64,000 bases of DNA, taken from contig NZ_JABAFO010000009.1 of the NCBI RefSeq assembly GCF_012843675.1, forward strand, positions 1 through 64,000. Reading direction: 5' to 3'. The position numbers were made by a program, and so were the translations under genes. The stretch is from Lactobacillus sp. MRS-253-APC-2B (lineage in GTDB: Bacteria > Bacillota > Bacilli > Lactobacillales > Lactobacillaceae). Positions 28,702 to 40,536 of the stretch are shown here, in pieces. The notes beneath the pieces are model-generated. The model made no database searches. It saw only the letters and a program-made list of their open reading frames with translations, and was not told the origin of the DNA. Position 1 is the first letter of the stretch. Every line of letters begins with the position of its first letter.

Positions 28702-29211
28702 ATGGCATCACAATCTTACATTGACCCATCCAAGCTGGATCTGGAAGATCAAGTCGTTTCGATCAACCGGGTTACCAAGGTTGTTAAGGGTGGTCGTCGT
28801 CTGCGCTTTGCCGCTTTGGTAATTGTCGGCGACAAGAAGGGTCACGTTGGTTTTGGTACTGGTAAGGCTCAAGAAGTTCCAGAAGCTATCCGTAAGGCTT
28901 CAGCTGCTGCTCAAAAGAACCTGATTGAAGTTCCAATCGTTGGTACGACCATTCCTCACGAAGTTATCGGTACTTACGGCGGTGGCAAGATCATGCTCAA
29001 GCCAGCCGTTGAAGGTTCCGGGGTTGCTGCCGGTGGTGCGGTTCGTAACGTTATGGAACTGGCCGGCGTTGCCGACGTTACTTCCAAGCGTTTGGGCTCC
29101 AACACGCCAATCAACGTTGTTCGTGCAACGTTTGAAGGTCTGAAGGCTCTGAAGAGTGCCGAAGAAGTTTCTCAACTTCGTGGCGTCTCCGTTGATCACC
29201 TGGCAGAATAA
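28702..29211 (+). CDS. rpsE: 30S ribosomal protein S5
   Basis: A 169-residue fidelity protein at the mRNA entry pore. The S5 double-stranded RNA-binding motif includes [20 protein letters not shown], with wild-type residues at the spectinomycin-resistance loop. It starts at the ATG at 28702 after AAGGAGG. Confidence 0.98.
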   Translation: MASQSYIDPSKLDLEDQVVSINRVTKVVKGGRRLRFAALVIVGDKKGHVGFGTGKAQEVPEAIRKASAAAQKNLIEVPIVGTTIPHEVIGTYGGGKIMLKPAVEGSGVAAGGAVRNVMELAGVADVTSKRLGSNTPINVVRATFEGLKALKSAEEVSQLRGVSVDHLAE

Positions 29212-29225
29212 GGAGGACATAGATC

Positions 29226-29408
29226 ATGGCTAAAGTTAAAGTTACTTTGATCCACAGTGTTGCCCACCGTAAGCCAACTCAACGTCGTACGGTTAAGGCA
29301 TTGGGTCTGGGCAAGATCGGCAGCTCCAATGTCCTGCCAGACAACGCGGCAACGCGTGGTGCAATCTTTAAGGTTGCTCACTTGGTTTCCATCGAAGAAG
29401 TCAAGTAA
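29226..29408 (+). CDS. rpmD: 50S ribosomal protein L30
   Basis: A 60-residue protein starting [20 protein letters not shown], standard bacterial short form. It is 14 bases after rpsE with GGAGG just inside the gap. Confidence 0.97.
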   Translation: MAKVKVTLIHSVAHRKPTQRRTVKALGLGKIGSSNVLPDNAATRGAIFKVAHLVSIEEVK

Positions 29409-29440
29409 TTAAAAATCTACAATAAGGAGGTGCCTACCTA

Positions 29441-29875
29441 ATGAAATTAAACGAATTGAAGCCAGCTGCTGGTTCCCGTTTCAAGCGTCTGCGTAAGGGT
29501 CGTGGTCTGTCATCTGGTCACGGTTTTACTTCTGGTCGTGGTACTAAGGGTCAAAAGGCTCATGGTAAGACTCGTCTGGGCTTTGAAGGGGGCCAAATGC
29601 CTCTGTACCGTCAAATGCCAAAGCGTGGTTTCAGCAACATCAACCGTAAGGAATACGCTATCGTAAACCTGACGACGCTGAACCGTTTTGACGATGGTGC
29701 CGAAGTTACGCCAGCAGTTCTGCTGGAAAACGGCGTGATCAAGAACGTTAAGAGCGGTGTTAAGATTCTGGGCAATGGTAAGTTGACCAAGAAGCTGACC
29801 GTTAAAGCCAACAAGTTTTCTGCTTCAGCTGTCAAGGCTATCGAAGCTGCCGGTGGTAAAACTGAGGTGATGTAA
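29441..29875 (+). CDS. rplO: 50S ribosomal protein L15
   Basis: A 144-residue late-assembly protein. The glycine-rich, extended N-terminus ([20 protein letters not shown] then [11 protein letters not shown]) threads 23S rRNA. Its stop codon is directly followed by the TTG of secY, so translation of SecY is likely coupled to L15. Confidence 0.98.
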   Translation: MKLNELKPAAGSRFKRLRKGRGLSSGHGFTSGRGTKGQKAHGKTRLGFEGGQMPLYRQMPKRGFSNINRKEYAIVNLTTLNRFDDGAEVTPAVLLENGVIKNVKSGVKILGNGKLTKKLTVKANKFSASAVKAIEAAGGKTEVM

Positions 29876-31853
<1,978 letters not shown>

Positions 31854-31874
31854 GACTCATTGTTAGTTGAATCC

Positions 31875-31903
31875 TTGCGTAATCGCCTGCTCTGTGGTAT
31901 ACT
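31875..31903 (+). promoter_or_regulatory. Internal promoter before infA
   Basis: TTGCGT (31875-31880), a 17-base spacer and TATACT (31898-31903) with extended TGG. It lies inside a 9-bp inverted repeat, CCTTGCGTA (31873-31881) and TACGCAAGG (31903-31911). It can uncouple infA-rpmJ-rpsM-rpsK-rpoA-rplQ from the upstream genes. Confidence 0.65.
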
Positions 31904-31990
31904 ACGCAAGGTTTATCTAGCTTGCAGTGGAGGGCGTACGCCGCTTTCCACCGTTTTTACGTAATTTTACCGGCAAGGAGGAACCGTTCA

Positions 31991-32209
31991 GTGGCAAAGG
32001 CCGATGTTATCGAAGTCGAAGGTAAGGTTACCGAAACCCTGCCTAACGCAATGTTTAAAGTTGAATTGGAAAATGGGGTTGAGATCCTGGCACACGTTTC
32101 TGGCAAAATCCGGATGCACTACATCAAGATTCTGCCTGGTGACCGCGTCAAGGTTGAAATGTCTCCATATGATCTGACCAAAGGCCGGATTACTTTCCGC
32201 TTCAAATAA
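31991..32209 (+). CDS. infA: Translation initiation factor IF-1
   Basis: A 72-residue OB-fold (S1-like) protein that occupies the 30S A site during initiation. Starts with GTG ([20 protein letters not shown]) after AAGGAGG. An upstream open frame exists but has no ribosome binding site. The gene has its own promoter 90 bases upstream. Confidence 0.97.
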   Translation: MAKADVIEVEGKVTETLPNAMFKVELENGVEILAHVSGKIRMHYIKILPGDRVKVEMSPYDLTKGRITFRFK

Positions 32210-32248
32210 GTCTTTAGTCTAAAATCATTTTTAGGAGGATTATTTACA

Positions 32249-32365
32249 ATGAAAGTACGACCATCAGTAAAGCGGATGTGCGAAAAGTGCAAGATCGTCA
32301 AGCGTAATGGTCGGGTTATGGTAATTTGCCCTAACCCAAAGCACAAGCAACGCCAAGGCAAGTAA
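32249..32365 (+). CDS. rpmJ: 50S ribosomal protein L36
   Basis: A 38-residue zinc protein, [20 protein letters not shown] and so on. The zinc ligands Cys11, Cys14, Cys27 and His32 are all present. It is preceded by TAGGAGG and lies between infA and rpsM, the standard place. Confidence 0.97.
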   Translation: MKVRPSVKRMCEKCKIVKRNGRVMVICPNPKHKQRQGK

Positions 32366-32394
32366 TTATATTTTAGAATTGGAGGTGTAACTCA

Positions 32395-32760
32395 ATGGCT
32401 CGTATCGCAGGTGTCGACTTACCTCGTGACAAGCGAATCGTAATCGGCTTAACTTACATTTATGGTATTGGTAACACGACTGCTAAGAAGGTTCTGGCTG
32501 CTGCCGGTGTTTCTGAAGACATTCGTGTCAAGGACCTGACGCCAGAACAAGAAGAAAAGATCCGTGGTCAAGTAGACCAACTTAAGGTTGAAGGTGACCT
32601 TCGTCGTGAAGTTTCCCTGAACATCAAGCGTCTGCAAGAAATCGGCTCTTACCGTGGCATGCGTCACCGTCGTGGTCTGCCAGTTCGTGGTCAACACACT
32701 AAGAACAACGCACGGACTCGCAAGGGCAAGGCTGTCGCTATCGCCAACAAGAAGAAGTAA
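32395..32760 (+). CDS. rpsM: 30S ribosomal protein S13
   Basis: A 121-residue protein of the 30S head contacting P-site tRNA and 50S bridges. Starts [20 protein letters not shown]. The helix-hairpin-helix [19 protein letters not shown] and the basic tail [13 protein letters not shown]-like ([20 protein letters not shown]) are intact. Confidence 0.98.
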   Translation: MARIAGVDLPRDKRIVIGLTYIYGIGNTTAKKVLAAAGVSEDIRVKDLTPEQEEKIRGQVDQLKVEGDLRREVSLNIKRLQEIGSYRGMRHRRGLPVRGQHTKNNARTRKGKAVAIANKKK

Positions 32761-32790
32761 TCAATACTATAAAGGAGGTTAGTTAGTTTT

Positions 32791-33180
32791 ATGGCAACCA
32801 AAAAAGGTTCACGCAAGCGTCGTGCAAAAAAGAATGTTGAAACTGGTGTTGCACACATTCACTCAACTTTCAACAACACGTTGATCATGATCACTGATGT
32901 GCAAGGCAATGCCGTTGCTTGGTCCTCAGCCGGTGTGCTGGGCTTCAAGGGCTCTCGTAAGTCTACTCCATTTGCTGCTCAAATGGCTTCTGAAGCTGCT
33001 GCCAAGCAAGCAATGGAACACGGTATGAAGACGGTTGAAGTTGAAGTTAAGGGCCCTGGTTCGGGTCGTGAATCAGCTATCCGTGCTCTGCAAGCAACTG
33101 GTCTTGAAGTTACTGCCATCCGGGACGTAACTCCAGTGCCACACAATGGTTCTCGTCCTCCAAAGCGTCGTCGTGTCTAA
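32791..33180 (+). CDS. rpsK: 30S ribosomal protein S11
   Basis: A 129-residue platform protein near the Shine-Dalgarno helix. Begins [20 protein letters not shown] and ends [11 protein letters not shown]. It has a strong AAGGAGG ribosome binding site. Confidence 0.98.
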   Translation: MATKKGSRKRRAKKNVETGVAHIHSTFNNTLIMITDVQGNAVAWSSAGVLGFKGSRKSTPFAAQMASEAAAKQAMEHGMKTVEVEVKGPGSGRESAIRALQATGLEVTAIRDVTPVPHNGSRPPKRRRV

Positions 33181-33262
33181 TCGCATCAACGGCGAAATTA
33201 TCATTGGCCAGGTGCTTTTAAACAATCTACGGACCACGTTTTGAAAGGGGAAACAGAGTAGA

Positions 33263-34207
33263 ATGATCGAATTTGAAAAACCAAACATTCACAAAGTCGA
33301 AGAAACTGACAACTACGGTAAGTTTGTTGTCGAACCACTGGAGCGTGGCTACGGGACCACTCTGGGGAATTCTCTTCGTCGTGTAATGATGGCTTCTCTG
33401 CCAGGTGCCGCAATTACCAGTATCCAAATCGACGGTGTGCTTCATGAGTTCAGTACCGTTCAAGGCGTTACAGAAGACGTTACGCAGATCATCTTGAATC
33501 TCAAGAAGGTTTCTTTGAAGATTGAATCTGAAGATGCCAAGGATTTGGAATTGGATGTCAAGGGTCCTGCAGAAGTAACTGCCGGTGACATCCAAGGTGA
33601 TGGCGACGTTACGATCTTGAACCCTGACTTGCATATTGCAACGGTCGCTGATGGAGCTGAACTGCACATCATGATGACGGCTGATAAGGGTCGTGGCTAT
33701 GTACCAGCCGATCAAAACAAGCTGCGTTTGAGCGGTCTTGAAATTGGGACTTTGCCAATTGACTCCATCTACACCCCTATCGAACGGGTCAACTACACCG
33801 TAGAAAACACGCGGGTCGGCCAAAGCAACGACTTTGACAAGTTGACGTTGGATGTCTGGACGGATGGTTCATTGACCCCAACGGCTGCTATTAGTCTTGC
33901 TGCCAAGATCTTGACTGAACACTTGGAGATGTTTGTCAACCTGACTGAAGAAGCAAAAGATGCCAAAGTGATGGTTGAACGCGAAGAAACTCACCAAGAA
34001 AAGGTACTCGACAAGACGATTGAAGAACTGGATCTGTCGGTTCGTTCTTACAACTGCTTGAAGCGTGCTGATATTCAAACTGTTAAGGACCTGACTGAAC
34101 GGACTGAAGCTGATATGATGAAGGTTCGCAACCTGGGTCAAAAGTCCTTAGAAGAAATCAAGCTGAAGCTGGCCGACTTGGGCGTAGGCTTCCGCCAAGA
34201 AGACTAA
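33263..34207 (+). CDS. rpoA: DNA-directed RNA polymerase subunit alpha
   Basis: A 314-residue subunit that nucleates RNA polymerase assembly. The N-terminal dimerisation domain (to about 230) has [24 protein letters not shown] linker leads to the C-terminal domain (about 245-310), with the helix-hairpin-helix region [19 protein letters not shown] that binds UP elements and activators. It starts at the ATG at 33263 after AAAGGGG. Confidence 0.98.
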   Translation: MIEFEKPNIHKVEETDNYGKFVVEPLERGYGTTLGNSLRRVMMASLPGAAITSIQIDGVLHEFSTVQGVTEDVTQIILNLKKVSLKIESEDAKDLELDVKGPAEVTAGDIQGDGDVTILNPDLHIATVADGAELHIMMTADKGRGYVPADQNKLRLSGLEIGTLPIDSIYTPIERVNYTVENTRVGQSNDFDKLTLDVWTDGSLTPTAAISLAAKILTEHLEMFVNLTEEAKDAKVMVEREETHQEKVLDKTIEELDLSVRSYNCLKRADIQTVKDLTERTEADMMKVRNLGQKSLEEIKLKLADLGVGFRQED

Positions 34208-34237
34208 TTAAAACAATTAAAAGGAGGGAACCACTTC

Positions 34238-34621
34238 ATGAGTTACCGTAAATTAGGACGTACTAGTTCACAACGTAAGGCTTTATTACGTGATTTGACC
34301 ACTGACCTGATCGTCAACGGCAGCATCAAGACTACTGAAGCTCGCGCTAAGGAAGTTCGCAAGACTGCTGACAAGATGATTACGCTGGCAAAGCGTGGCG
34401 ACTTGGCTTCTCGTCGTCAAGCAGCTGCTTTCCTGCGCAATGTCGTTGCTGACGTTAAGGAAGATGGCGACAACGTTCGCGTACAATCAGCTCTGCAATA
34501 CCTGTTTGAAGAGCTGGCACCAAAGTTTGCCGACCGTAAAGGTGGTTACACGCGGATTCTGAAGACCATGCCTCGTCGTGGTGACGGCGCACAAATGGTT
34601 GTTCTGGAATTTGTCGACTAA
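34238..34621 (+). CDS. rplQ: 50S ribosomal protein L17
   Basis: A 127-residue tunnel-exit protein starting [20 protein letters not shown]. Last gene of the ribosomal superoperon, directly upstream of a structured RNA element. Confidence 0.98.
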   Translation: MSYRKLGRTSSQRKALLRDLTTDLIVNGSIKTTEARAKEVRKTADKMITLAKRGDLASRRQAAAFLRNVVADVKEDGDNVRVQSALQYLFEELAPKFADRKGGYTRILKTMPRRGDGAQMVVLEFVD

Positions 34622-34650
34622 TCATTTTCGTCAATTCAATACGTAATAAA

Positions 34651-34765
34651 GAATCACTACAGCTGGTGGTATAGAGCGCTACGATGGTGGAATCGCAATT
34701 CCTAGTCTAGCTCGAATGCGGGGACGTAAAGTCTTTCGTGCACCCCAGTTGTAAGTGATTTTTTT
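34651..34765 (+). ncRNA. L17 downstream element-like 3' UTR RNA with terminator
   Basis: AATCACTACAGCTGG (34652-34666) pairs with CCAGTTGTAAGTGATT (34745-34760), with one bulge, enclosing about 78 bases that hold further GC-rich pairing, for example GGGG (34710-34713) with CCCC (34743-34746) as an alternative. T runs follow to 34765. A conserved L17 downstream element is known immediately after rplQ in lactic acid bacteria and Listeria, and position and lineage match. I could not test the Rfam covariance model. It doubles as the terminator of the superoperon. Confidence 0.75.
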
Positions 34766-34835
34766 GTATATCTTTATTTTTTCCGCTCCACTGTTAAAAT
34801 AATAGGATAAGTTTAAAAAGAAATGGGTGACGTGA

Positions 34836-35660
34836 TTGATTGATATTCAACACCTTTCGTTTAAATACCCCGATCATGCACAACCGGCACTAGATGATGT
34901 ATCCATGCAGCTGCCGATGAAAAAATGGACTGCGGTAATTGGTCATAACGGTAGTGGCAAGAGTACCTTGGCCCGATTGATTGACGGGCTTTTGATACCA
35001 AGCAGCGGCACAATCACAATTGATGATCTGCCAGTTGACGAGGCACATTTGCAGCAGTTGCGTCAACAGATTGGTTTGGTGTTTCAAAATCCTGACAATC
35101 AGTTTGTAGGAACCACGGTTGCCGATGATGTTGCCTTTGGTCTGGAAAATCATCAAGTACCGCATGATCAGATGCAGCAGCGAATTGATGAGGCTTTAAA
35201 GGCAGTCGGCATGCAAGATTTTGCTGACAGTGAACCTTCACTGCTTTCAGGTGGGCAAAAACAACGGGTGGCCCTGGCCGGTATTTTAGCAATTGGTCCG
35301 CGTGTGATCATCTTAGACGAGGCAACCAGTATGCTGGATCCTAAGGGACGTCATGAGCTGCTGACGCTTTTAAAACAGTTGATCATTCAGCACGATATGA
35401 CCGTCATCTCAATTACGCATGATCCGGTTGAGCTTTCGATGAGTGATTATGCAGTGGTGCTGGATCATGGCAAGGTCGCCATGCAAGGAGCAACGGCTGA
35501 ATTACTCAAAGAACCGGCTAAACTGGCCCAAATGCATCTGGCGCTGCCATTTGCCCAACGTTTGCAGCTGCAGCTAAAGGAGCGGGGGATCAGCGTTCCA
35601 ACACAATATCTAGATTCAGAACGGATGGTGGAGTGGCTATGTCAGCAATTGAATTCTTAA
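34836..35660 (+). CDS. ecfA1: Energy-coupling factor transporter ATP-binding protein EcfA1
   Basis: One of two ATPases of the shared ECF module, which powers uptake of vitamins such as riboflavin, folate and biotin through exchangeable S components. 274 residues. Walker A GHNGSGKST is at 36-44, the Q loop FQNPDNQFVG near 88, the signature LSGGQ near 135, Walker B VIILDEAT, then the H-loop ITHD. It starts with TTG at 34836; no ATG is available. It overlaps ecfA2, and no S-component gene is adjacent, as usual for the group II arrangement. Confidence 0.95.
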   Translation: MIDIQHLSFKYPDHAQPALDDVSMQLPMKKWTAVIGHNGSGKSTLARLIDGLLIPSSGTITIDDLPVDEAHLQQLRQQIGLVFQNPDNQFVGTTVADDVAFGLENHQVPHDQMQQRIDEALKAVGMQDFADSEPSLLSGGQKQRVALAGILAIGPRVIILDEATSMLDPKGRHELLTLLKQLIIQHDMTVISITHDPVELSMSDYAVVLDHGKVAMQGATAELLKEPAKLAQMHLALPFAQRLQLQLKERGISVPTQYLDSERMVEWLCQQLNS

Positions 35661-36514
35661 ACGTCAACTATGCTTACCAAGCAGACACGCCCATGGCCAC
35701 GTTGGCAGTCAAAGATTTTTCACTTAAGCTTGAGTCGGGCAGTTTTACGGCTATCGTTGGTCATACCGGTAGTGGCAAGTCAACTTTGATGGCTATGTTG
35801 GATGGGCTGCTGGTACCGACTCATGGCAGCTTGCGTGTTGGTGAGGTTACTATCGACAGTCATGCTGACAAAAAGACATTAGCTAAGCTACGCAAAGGAG
35901 TTGGCTATGTTTTTCAGTTTCCAGAAAGTCAGCTGTTTGCTGAGACGGTTTTAAAAGACGTGATGTTTGGACCACTTAATATGGGTGTCTCACTAGAGCA
36001 GGCTAAAGAGCAGGCATTGACGGCTTTGCGATCATTAAAGCTGCCGGAAGATATTAATGATCGCTCGCCATTTGAGCTTTCTGGCGGCCAAATGCGGCGG
36101 GTCGCGATTGCTGGCGTCTTAGCCATGCACCCGCGTGTTTTAATTTTAGATGAACCGACTGCTGGACTGGATCCCCAGGCAAGTGAGGATCTTTTGAACT
36201 TAGTCAATCAATTGCATCAAAAGGGTACTACGATTTTGATGATTACGCATCAAATGGAACAGGCTGCTCGCTATGCCGATCACGTTTTGGTTATGAAGCA
36301 AGGTCAGCGGACAGCATTTATGACACCGCATGAATTGTTCGGCAAGCCGGATCTGCTTAAAGAGGCTGGGATTTTGCCGCCAGCAAGCGTTGATTTTGCC
36401 AATCAGCTGGTAGTACATGGCCTAAAATTGACCGATGAGGTACCGTTGACCATTGAGCAGCTGGCTGATCAACTTGCTGACCATCTTAAGCAAGGAGGAC
36501 GAGCAAATGGGTAA
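35639..36514 (+). CDS. ecfA2: Energy-coupling factor transporter ATP-binding protein EcfA2
   Basis: The second ECF ATPase, 291 residues. Walker A GHTGSGKST, Q loop FQFPESQLF, signature LSGGQMRR, Walker B VLILDEPTAGLDP and switch ITHQ are all present. I choose the ATG at 35639 over the GTG two codons earlier because GGTGGAG (35627-35633) covers the GTG. It overlaps ecfA1 by 22 bases and ecfT by 8, so the three genes form one tightly coupled operon. Confidence 0.95.
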   Translation: MSAIEFLNVNYAYQADTPMATLAVKDFSLKLESGSFTAIVGHTGSGKSTLMAMLDGLLVPTHGSLRVGEVTIDSHADKKTLAKLRKGVGYVFQFPESQLFAETVLKDVMFGPLNMGVSLEQAKEQALTALRSLKLPEDINDRSPFELSGGQMRRVAIAGVLAMHPRVLILDEPTAGLDPQASEDLLNLVNQLHQKGTTILMITHQMEQAARYADHVLVMKQGQRTAFMTPHELFGKPDLLKEAGILPPASVDFANQLVVHGLKLTDEVPLTIEQLADQLADHLKQGGRANG

Positions 36515-37316
36515 TGCCAAGGTAATACTAGGTGCCTACGTGCCAGGAAGCTCCTGGCTGCATCAACTGGATCCGCGCGTTAAGCTGTTTAGCTGTTTTT
36601 GGTATGTCGTGATCGTCTTTTTGGCCAATAATTGGCTGGGATATCTTTGGCTTTTTGTCGTATTAGGGATGCTGATTGCATTGAGTCGGCTGCCGTTAAA
36701 GCTGTATTGGCGTGGCATCAAACCATTATTTTGGATCATCTTGTTTACCGTGGCGATCCAGCTGCTGTTTAGCAGTGGTGGGCACGTCTATTGGCAATGG
36801 GGCTGGCTGGCAATTACCAGTGGTGGCTTTTATCAATCGGCCATTATCTTGGCGCGGTTCATTTTGATCATCACCATCTCAACCGTATTAACGGCCACTA
36901 CGCCAACGCTGCAGCTGGCAGCAGCCATGGAGGCCTTTATGAATCCGCTACGCTATTTACACGTGCCGGTTAATCAAATTGCGGTCATGCTGATGATTGT
37001 ACTGCGTTTTATTCCGACGATTATGGATGAAACGACCAAGGTAATGAATGCGCAGAGATCACGGGGCGTTAATTTTGATGAGGGCAGTTTGATTGAGCGA
37101 GCCAAGCGCTTAGAACCGCTTTTGATTCCCCTGTTTGTGGGCTCATTTAAGCGTGCTGAGGAGTTGGCAACGGCGATGGAGGCACGTGGTTATGATCCGG
37201 ATGCACCGCGAACCAAGTATCGTGTCTTGCACTGGCACCATAACGACACGACAGCCATGGTTAGCTTAGCCGTTGCGACTTTGATTCTGCTGGTCACACG
37301 TTTTTTGCCAGTATGA
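36507..37316 (+). CDS. ecfT: Energy-coupling factor transporter transmembrane protein EcfT
   Basis: The 269-residue membrane scaffold that joins the EcfA pair to S components. Several membrane helices lie in the N-terminal half, and a C-terminal cytoplasmic coupling domain holds the two Arg-Gly motifs, AQRSRG and MEARG, which dock into the ATPases. The start is the ATG at 36507 after AAGGAGG. The frame is open upstream, inside ecfA2, but no ribosome binding site precedes those starts. Confidence 0.95.
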   Translation: MGNAKVILGAYVPGSSWLHQLDPRVKLFSCFWYVVIVFLANNWLGYLWLFVVLGMLIALSRLPLKLYWRGIKPLFWIILFTVAIQLLFSSGGHVYWQWGWLAITSGGFYQSAIILARFILIITISTVLTATTPTLQLAAAMEAFMNPLRYLHVPVNQIAVMLMIVLRFIPTIMDETTKVMNAQRSRGVNFDEGSLIERAKRLEPLLIPLFVGSFKRAEELATAMEARGYDPDAPRTKYRVLHWHHNDTTAMVSLAVATLILLVTRFLPV

Positions 37317-37347
37317 ATGATGTTTTGATTGAAAGGAAAACGATAAA

Positions 37348-38142
37348 GTGTATCGCTACAAAATAACTTTTGCCTATGATGGTACCAATTTTTCAGGCTT
37401 TCAGATTCAGCCAAATAAGCGGACGGTTGAGCAGACCTTGAAAAATGCCGTCAATAAGATTGCCAAGAATCCCAACCCGCCGCTATCGGTTATCGGTTCT
37501 GGACGGACGGATGCAGGAGTGCATGCGCTCAATCAGGTTGCACACTTTGATTGTCCATATAAATTGGGCAATGATTCGATGCGTAAAGCATTAAATAGCC
37601 TTTTACCCTTGGATATCATTGTCAAAAAAGCCGAACTGGTCAGCCCTGACTTTCACGCGCGCTTTAATGCCCATTCCAAGCACTACCGTTACCGCGTTGA
37701 TCAAAGTGATTTCGTTAATCCATTTAAGCGTAACTATACCGCGCATTTTAAGTATCCAGTAGATGTGGCTAAAATGCAGCAGGCAGCTCAGGATCTAGTG
37801 GGGGAACATGACTTTACCAGCTTCGTCGCATCTGGCAGTCAAGCGCTGAGTAACGTCAGAACGATCTATCAGGCTGATGTGCATCGTGACGAGGCCAATA
37901 ATGAAATCATTTTTGATTTTGTCGGCAATGGCTTTTTATATAATCAGGTTCGCATTATGGTGGCCTTTTTATTAGAGATCGGCAGCAATCAGCGGCCAGT
38001 TGACGATGTGCCGCGCGTGCTGGCTGCTAAGGATCGCAATCAAGCACGCATGACGGCACCAGCCAGTGGTCTTTATCTGGTCAGTGTTGATTATGGTGAT
38101 CAAGCTAACAAAACCATTGACGAATCTGCATCTATCAAGTAA
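37348..38142 (+). CDS. truA: tRNA pseudouridine(38-40) synthase
   Basis: Makes pseudouridine at positions 38-40 of the tRNA anticodon arm; 264 residues. The catalytic aspartate lies in GSGRTDAGVHALNQVAHFD, near residue 54. Starts with GTG at 37348 after AAAGGAAA. It is 31 bases behind ecfT, in the common Firmicutes order ecfA1-ecfA2-ecfT-truA-rplM-rpsI. Confidence 0.96.
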   Translation: MYRYKITFAYDGTNFSGFQIQPNKRTVEQTLKNAVNKIAKNPNPPLSVIGSGRTDAGVHALNQVAHFDCPYKLGNDSMRKALNSLLPLDIIVKKAELVSPDFHARFNAHSKHYRYRVDQSDFVNPFKRNYTAHFKYPVDVAKMQQAAQDLVGEHDFTSFVASGSQALSNVRTIYQADVHRDEANNEIIFDFVGNGFLYNQVRIMVAFLLEIGSNQRPVDDVPRVLAAKDRNQARMTAPASGLYLVSVDYGDQANKTIDESASIK

Positions 38143-38226
38143 AATAACGAATGGTATTTCTTTTCCATCTAATTACTCGGTACACAATTATTTGTAAAAG
38201 AAAGACAAAAATTGGAGGACTTAATC

Positions 38227-38670
38227 GTGAGAACGACATACATGGCAAAACCTGGTGAAGTTGACCGCAAATGGTACATTGTCGACGCCAAGGGTATCTC
38301 CCTGGGTCGTCTGGCATCCGTTGTTGCTTCTGTTCTGAAGGGCAAGAACAAGCCAACCTACACCCCACACGTTGACACTGGTGACAATGTCATCGTTATC
38401 AACGCTGCCGAAGTTAAGTTGACTGGTAAGAAGGCCGCTGACAAGATCTACTACCGTCACTCTGACTACCCTGGTGGTCTGAAGCAAAAGACGGCGGGCG
38501 AACGTCGCGCCAACGAACCAGAAAAGCTGGTGGAAGATTCCATCAAGGGCATGCTGCCACACACCCCTCTTGGTCGCAAGATGGGCATGAAGCTGCATGT
38601 TTATGCTGGTGAAGATCACAAGCACGCTGCTCAACAACCAGAAGTGCTTGACATCACGAACTTAATCTAA
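38227..38670 (+). CDS. rplM: 50S ribosomal protein L13
   Basis: A 147-residue early-assembly 50S protein. Starts with GTG at 38227 ([20 protein letters not shown]) after TTGGAGG. The signature [21 protein letters not shown]-type segment is intact. The 84 bases between truA and rplM might hold a leader, but I could not draw a convincing structure. Confidence 0.97.
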   Translation: MRTTYMAKPGEVDRKWYIVDAKGISLGRLASVVASVLKGKNKPTYTPHVDTGDNVIVINAAEVKLTGKKAADKIYYRHSDYPGGLKQKTAGERRANEPEKLVEDSIKGMLPHTPLGRKMGMKLHVYAGEDHKHAAQQPEVLDITNLI

Positions 38671-38683
38671 GGAGGGAACGGAA

Positions 38684-39079
38684 TTGGCTCAACAAGTTCA
38701 ATACAGTGGTACTGGTCGCCGCAAGGATGCTACCGCACGGGTTCGTCTGGTACCAGGTTCTGGTAACATTACGATGAACGGCAAGGCAATCGAAGAATAC
38801 ATTCCGTTTGCCAACCTGCGTGCTATCGTCAACCAACCATTTGCTGCAACGAAGACGGAAGGTCAATACGACGTTCTGGTCAACGTTCGCGGTGGTGGCT
38901 TCTCTGGTCAAGCCGGCGCAGTTCGTCACGGGATTGCTCGTGCCCTGCTGAGCGTCGACCCAGATTTCCGGGATGCTCTGAAGAAGGCCGGTCTGTTGAC
39001 TCGTGACCCTCGGATGAAGGAACGGAAGAAGCCAGGTCTGAAGAAGGCTCGTAAGGCTTCACAATTCTCCAAGCGTTAA
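38684..39079 (+). CDS. rpsI: 30S ribosomal protein S9
   Basis: A 131-residue protein whose C-terminal tail, ending QFSKR, reaches the P-site tRNA. Starts with TTG at 38684 ([20 protein letters not shown]) after AAGGAGGG. Cotranscribed with rplM. Confidence 0.98.
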   Translation: MAQQVQYSGTGRRKDATARVRLVPGSGNITMNGKAIEEYIPFANLRAIVNQPFAATKTEGQYDVLVNVRGGGFSGQAGAVRHGIARALLSVDPDFRDALKKAGLLTRDPRMKERKKPGLKKARKASQFSKR

Positions 39080-39167
39080 TATTTTGCCTTCGTGGCTTAA
39101 TATCAACACTTTTGAGATTTGGTGCGATTGCAGGCGGTTAACTAATCATTTGCGATCCAAAAAATCA

Positions 39168-39196
39168 AGCATCAGCATCCAGCTGGTGCTTTTTTT
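39168..39196 (+). terminator. Terminator of rplM-rpsI
   Basis: AGCATCAGC (39168-39176) and GCTGGTGCT form a 9-bp stem around ATCCA, followed by TTTTTTT. The 88 bases before it, after rpsI, show nothing else. Confidence 0.9.
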
Positions 39197-39301
39197 ATAT
39201 TTTTGCAAATTTGTCGTTTCGCGGTTTTTTTAATGATTTTAGTCTGGTAAAATGCAGAATAGAACTTTAAAAATACGAGATAAAAACAGGGGGAATCATC
39301 T

Positions 39302-39925
39302 GTGGCAAAGAAACGCCGCGCTAAGACTCGGCACTCCAAAAAGCTTTATCAGCATCGCTGGCTGATTGGTATTCTAACGATCATGGTCGTCTTTTTGGGC
39401 GTCTATGTCGGTCATCATTTCTACCAACGTTATCAGCAACAGCAAATCATTGAGCAACAGCAAAATGCCAAGCGTCTCTTTATCAAGCAGGTTGCACCCG
39501 AAGCCCAGGCTATGCAAAAGAAATACAACGTTCCGGCATCGATTACGATTGCCCAGGCCATTCTTGAGTCAGACTGGGGCAGCAGCAAGCTGGCAGCCAA
39601 GTATCATAATCTGTTTGGCATTAAAGGAACGGGCAAGGACTCACAGGTTTTGACGACTAAGGAATATGTCAATGGCAAGTGGATTACCACTAAGGGACGC
39701 TTTAAGGTCTATTCCAGCTGGAGCGAGTCAATTAAGGATCATACCAAGCTGATGATCAACGGAACGGACTACAACAGTCAAAACTATCAGGCAGTTACCC
39801 AGGCCACAGACTACAAAGAGGCAGCCAAGGCGCTCCAAGAAGCTCATTATGCAACAGATCCGGATTATGCACAGAAATTAATCTCAGTAATTCAGACCTA
39901 CAAGTTGTACAATTATGATAAATAA
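39302..39925 (+). CDS. GH73 family glucosaminidase (peptidoglycan hydrolase), membrane-anchored
   Basis: A 207-residue cell-wall hydrolase, predicted to cut N-acetylglucosaminyl bonds of peptidoglycan. A basic N-terminus is followed by one membrane helix (about 20-40) with no signal-peptidase site I trust, so it is probably anchored with the enzyme outside. A Gln-rich stalk (about 42-58) leads to the LYZ2/GH73 domain with catalytic Glu89 in ILESDWGSS and the conserved NLFGIKG. Starts with GTG at 39302 after AGGGGGAA. There are no separate wall-binding repeats. It may be transcribed with xpt, 18 bases downstream. Confidence 0.88.
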   Translation: MAKKRRAKTRHSKKLYQHRWLIGILTIMVVFLGVYVGHHFYQRYQQQQIIEQQQNAKRLFIKQVAPEAQAMQKKYNVPASITIAQAILESDWGSSKLAAKYHNLFGIKGTGKDSQVLTTKEYVNGKWITTKGRFKVYSSWSESIKDHTKLMINGTDYNSQNYQAVTQATDYKEAAKALQEAHYATDPDYAQKLISVIQTYKLYNYDK

Positions 39926-40516
<591 letters not shown>

Positions 40517-40536
40517 ATACTAATGGGGGTGGGCTG

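Noticed and set aside
38143-38226. Possible L13 leader before rplM
   Set aside because: An L13 leader is known in Bacilli, but I could not find a convincing stem set in these 84 bases.
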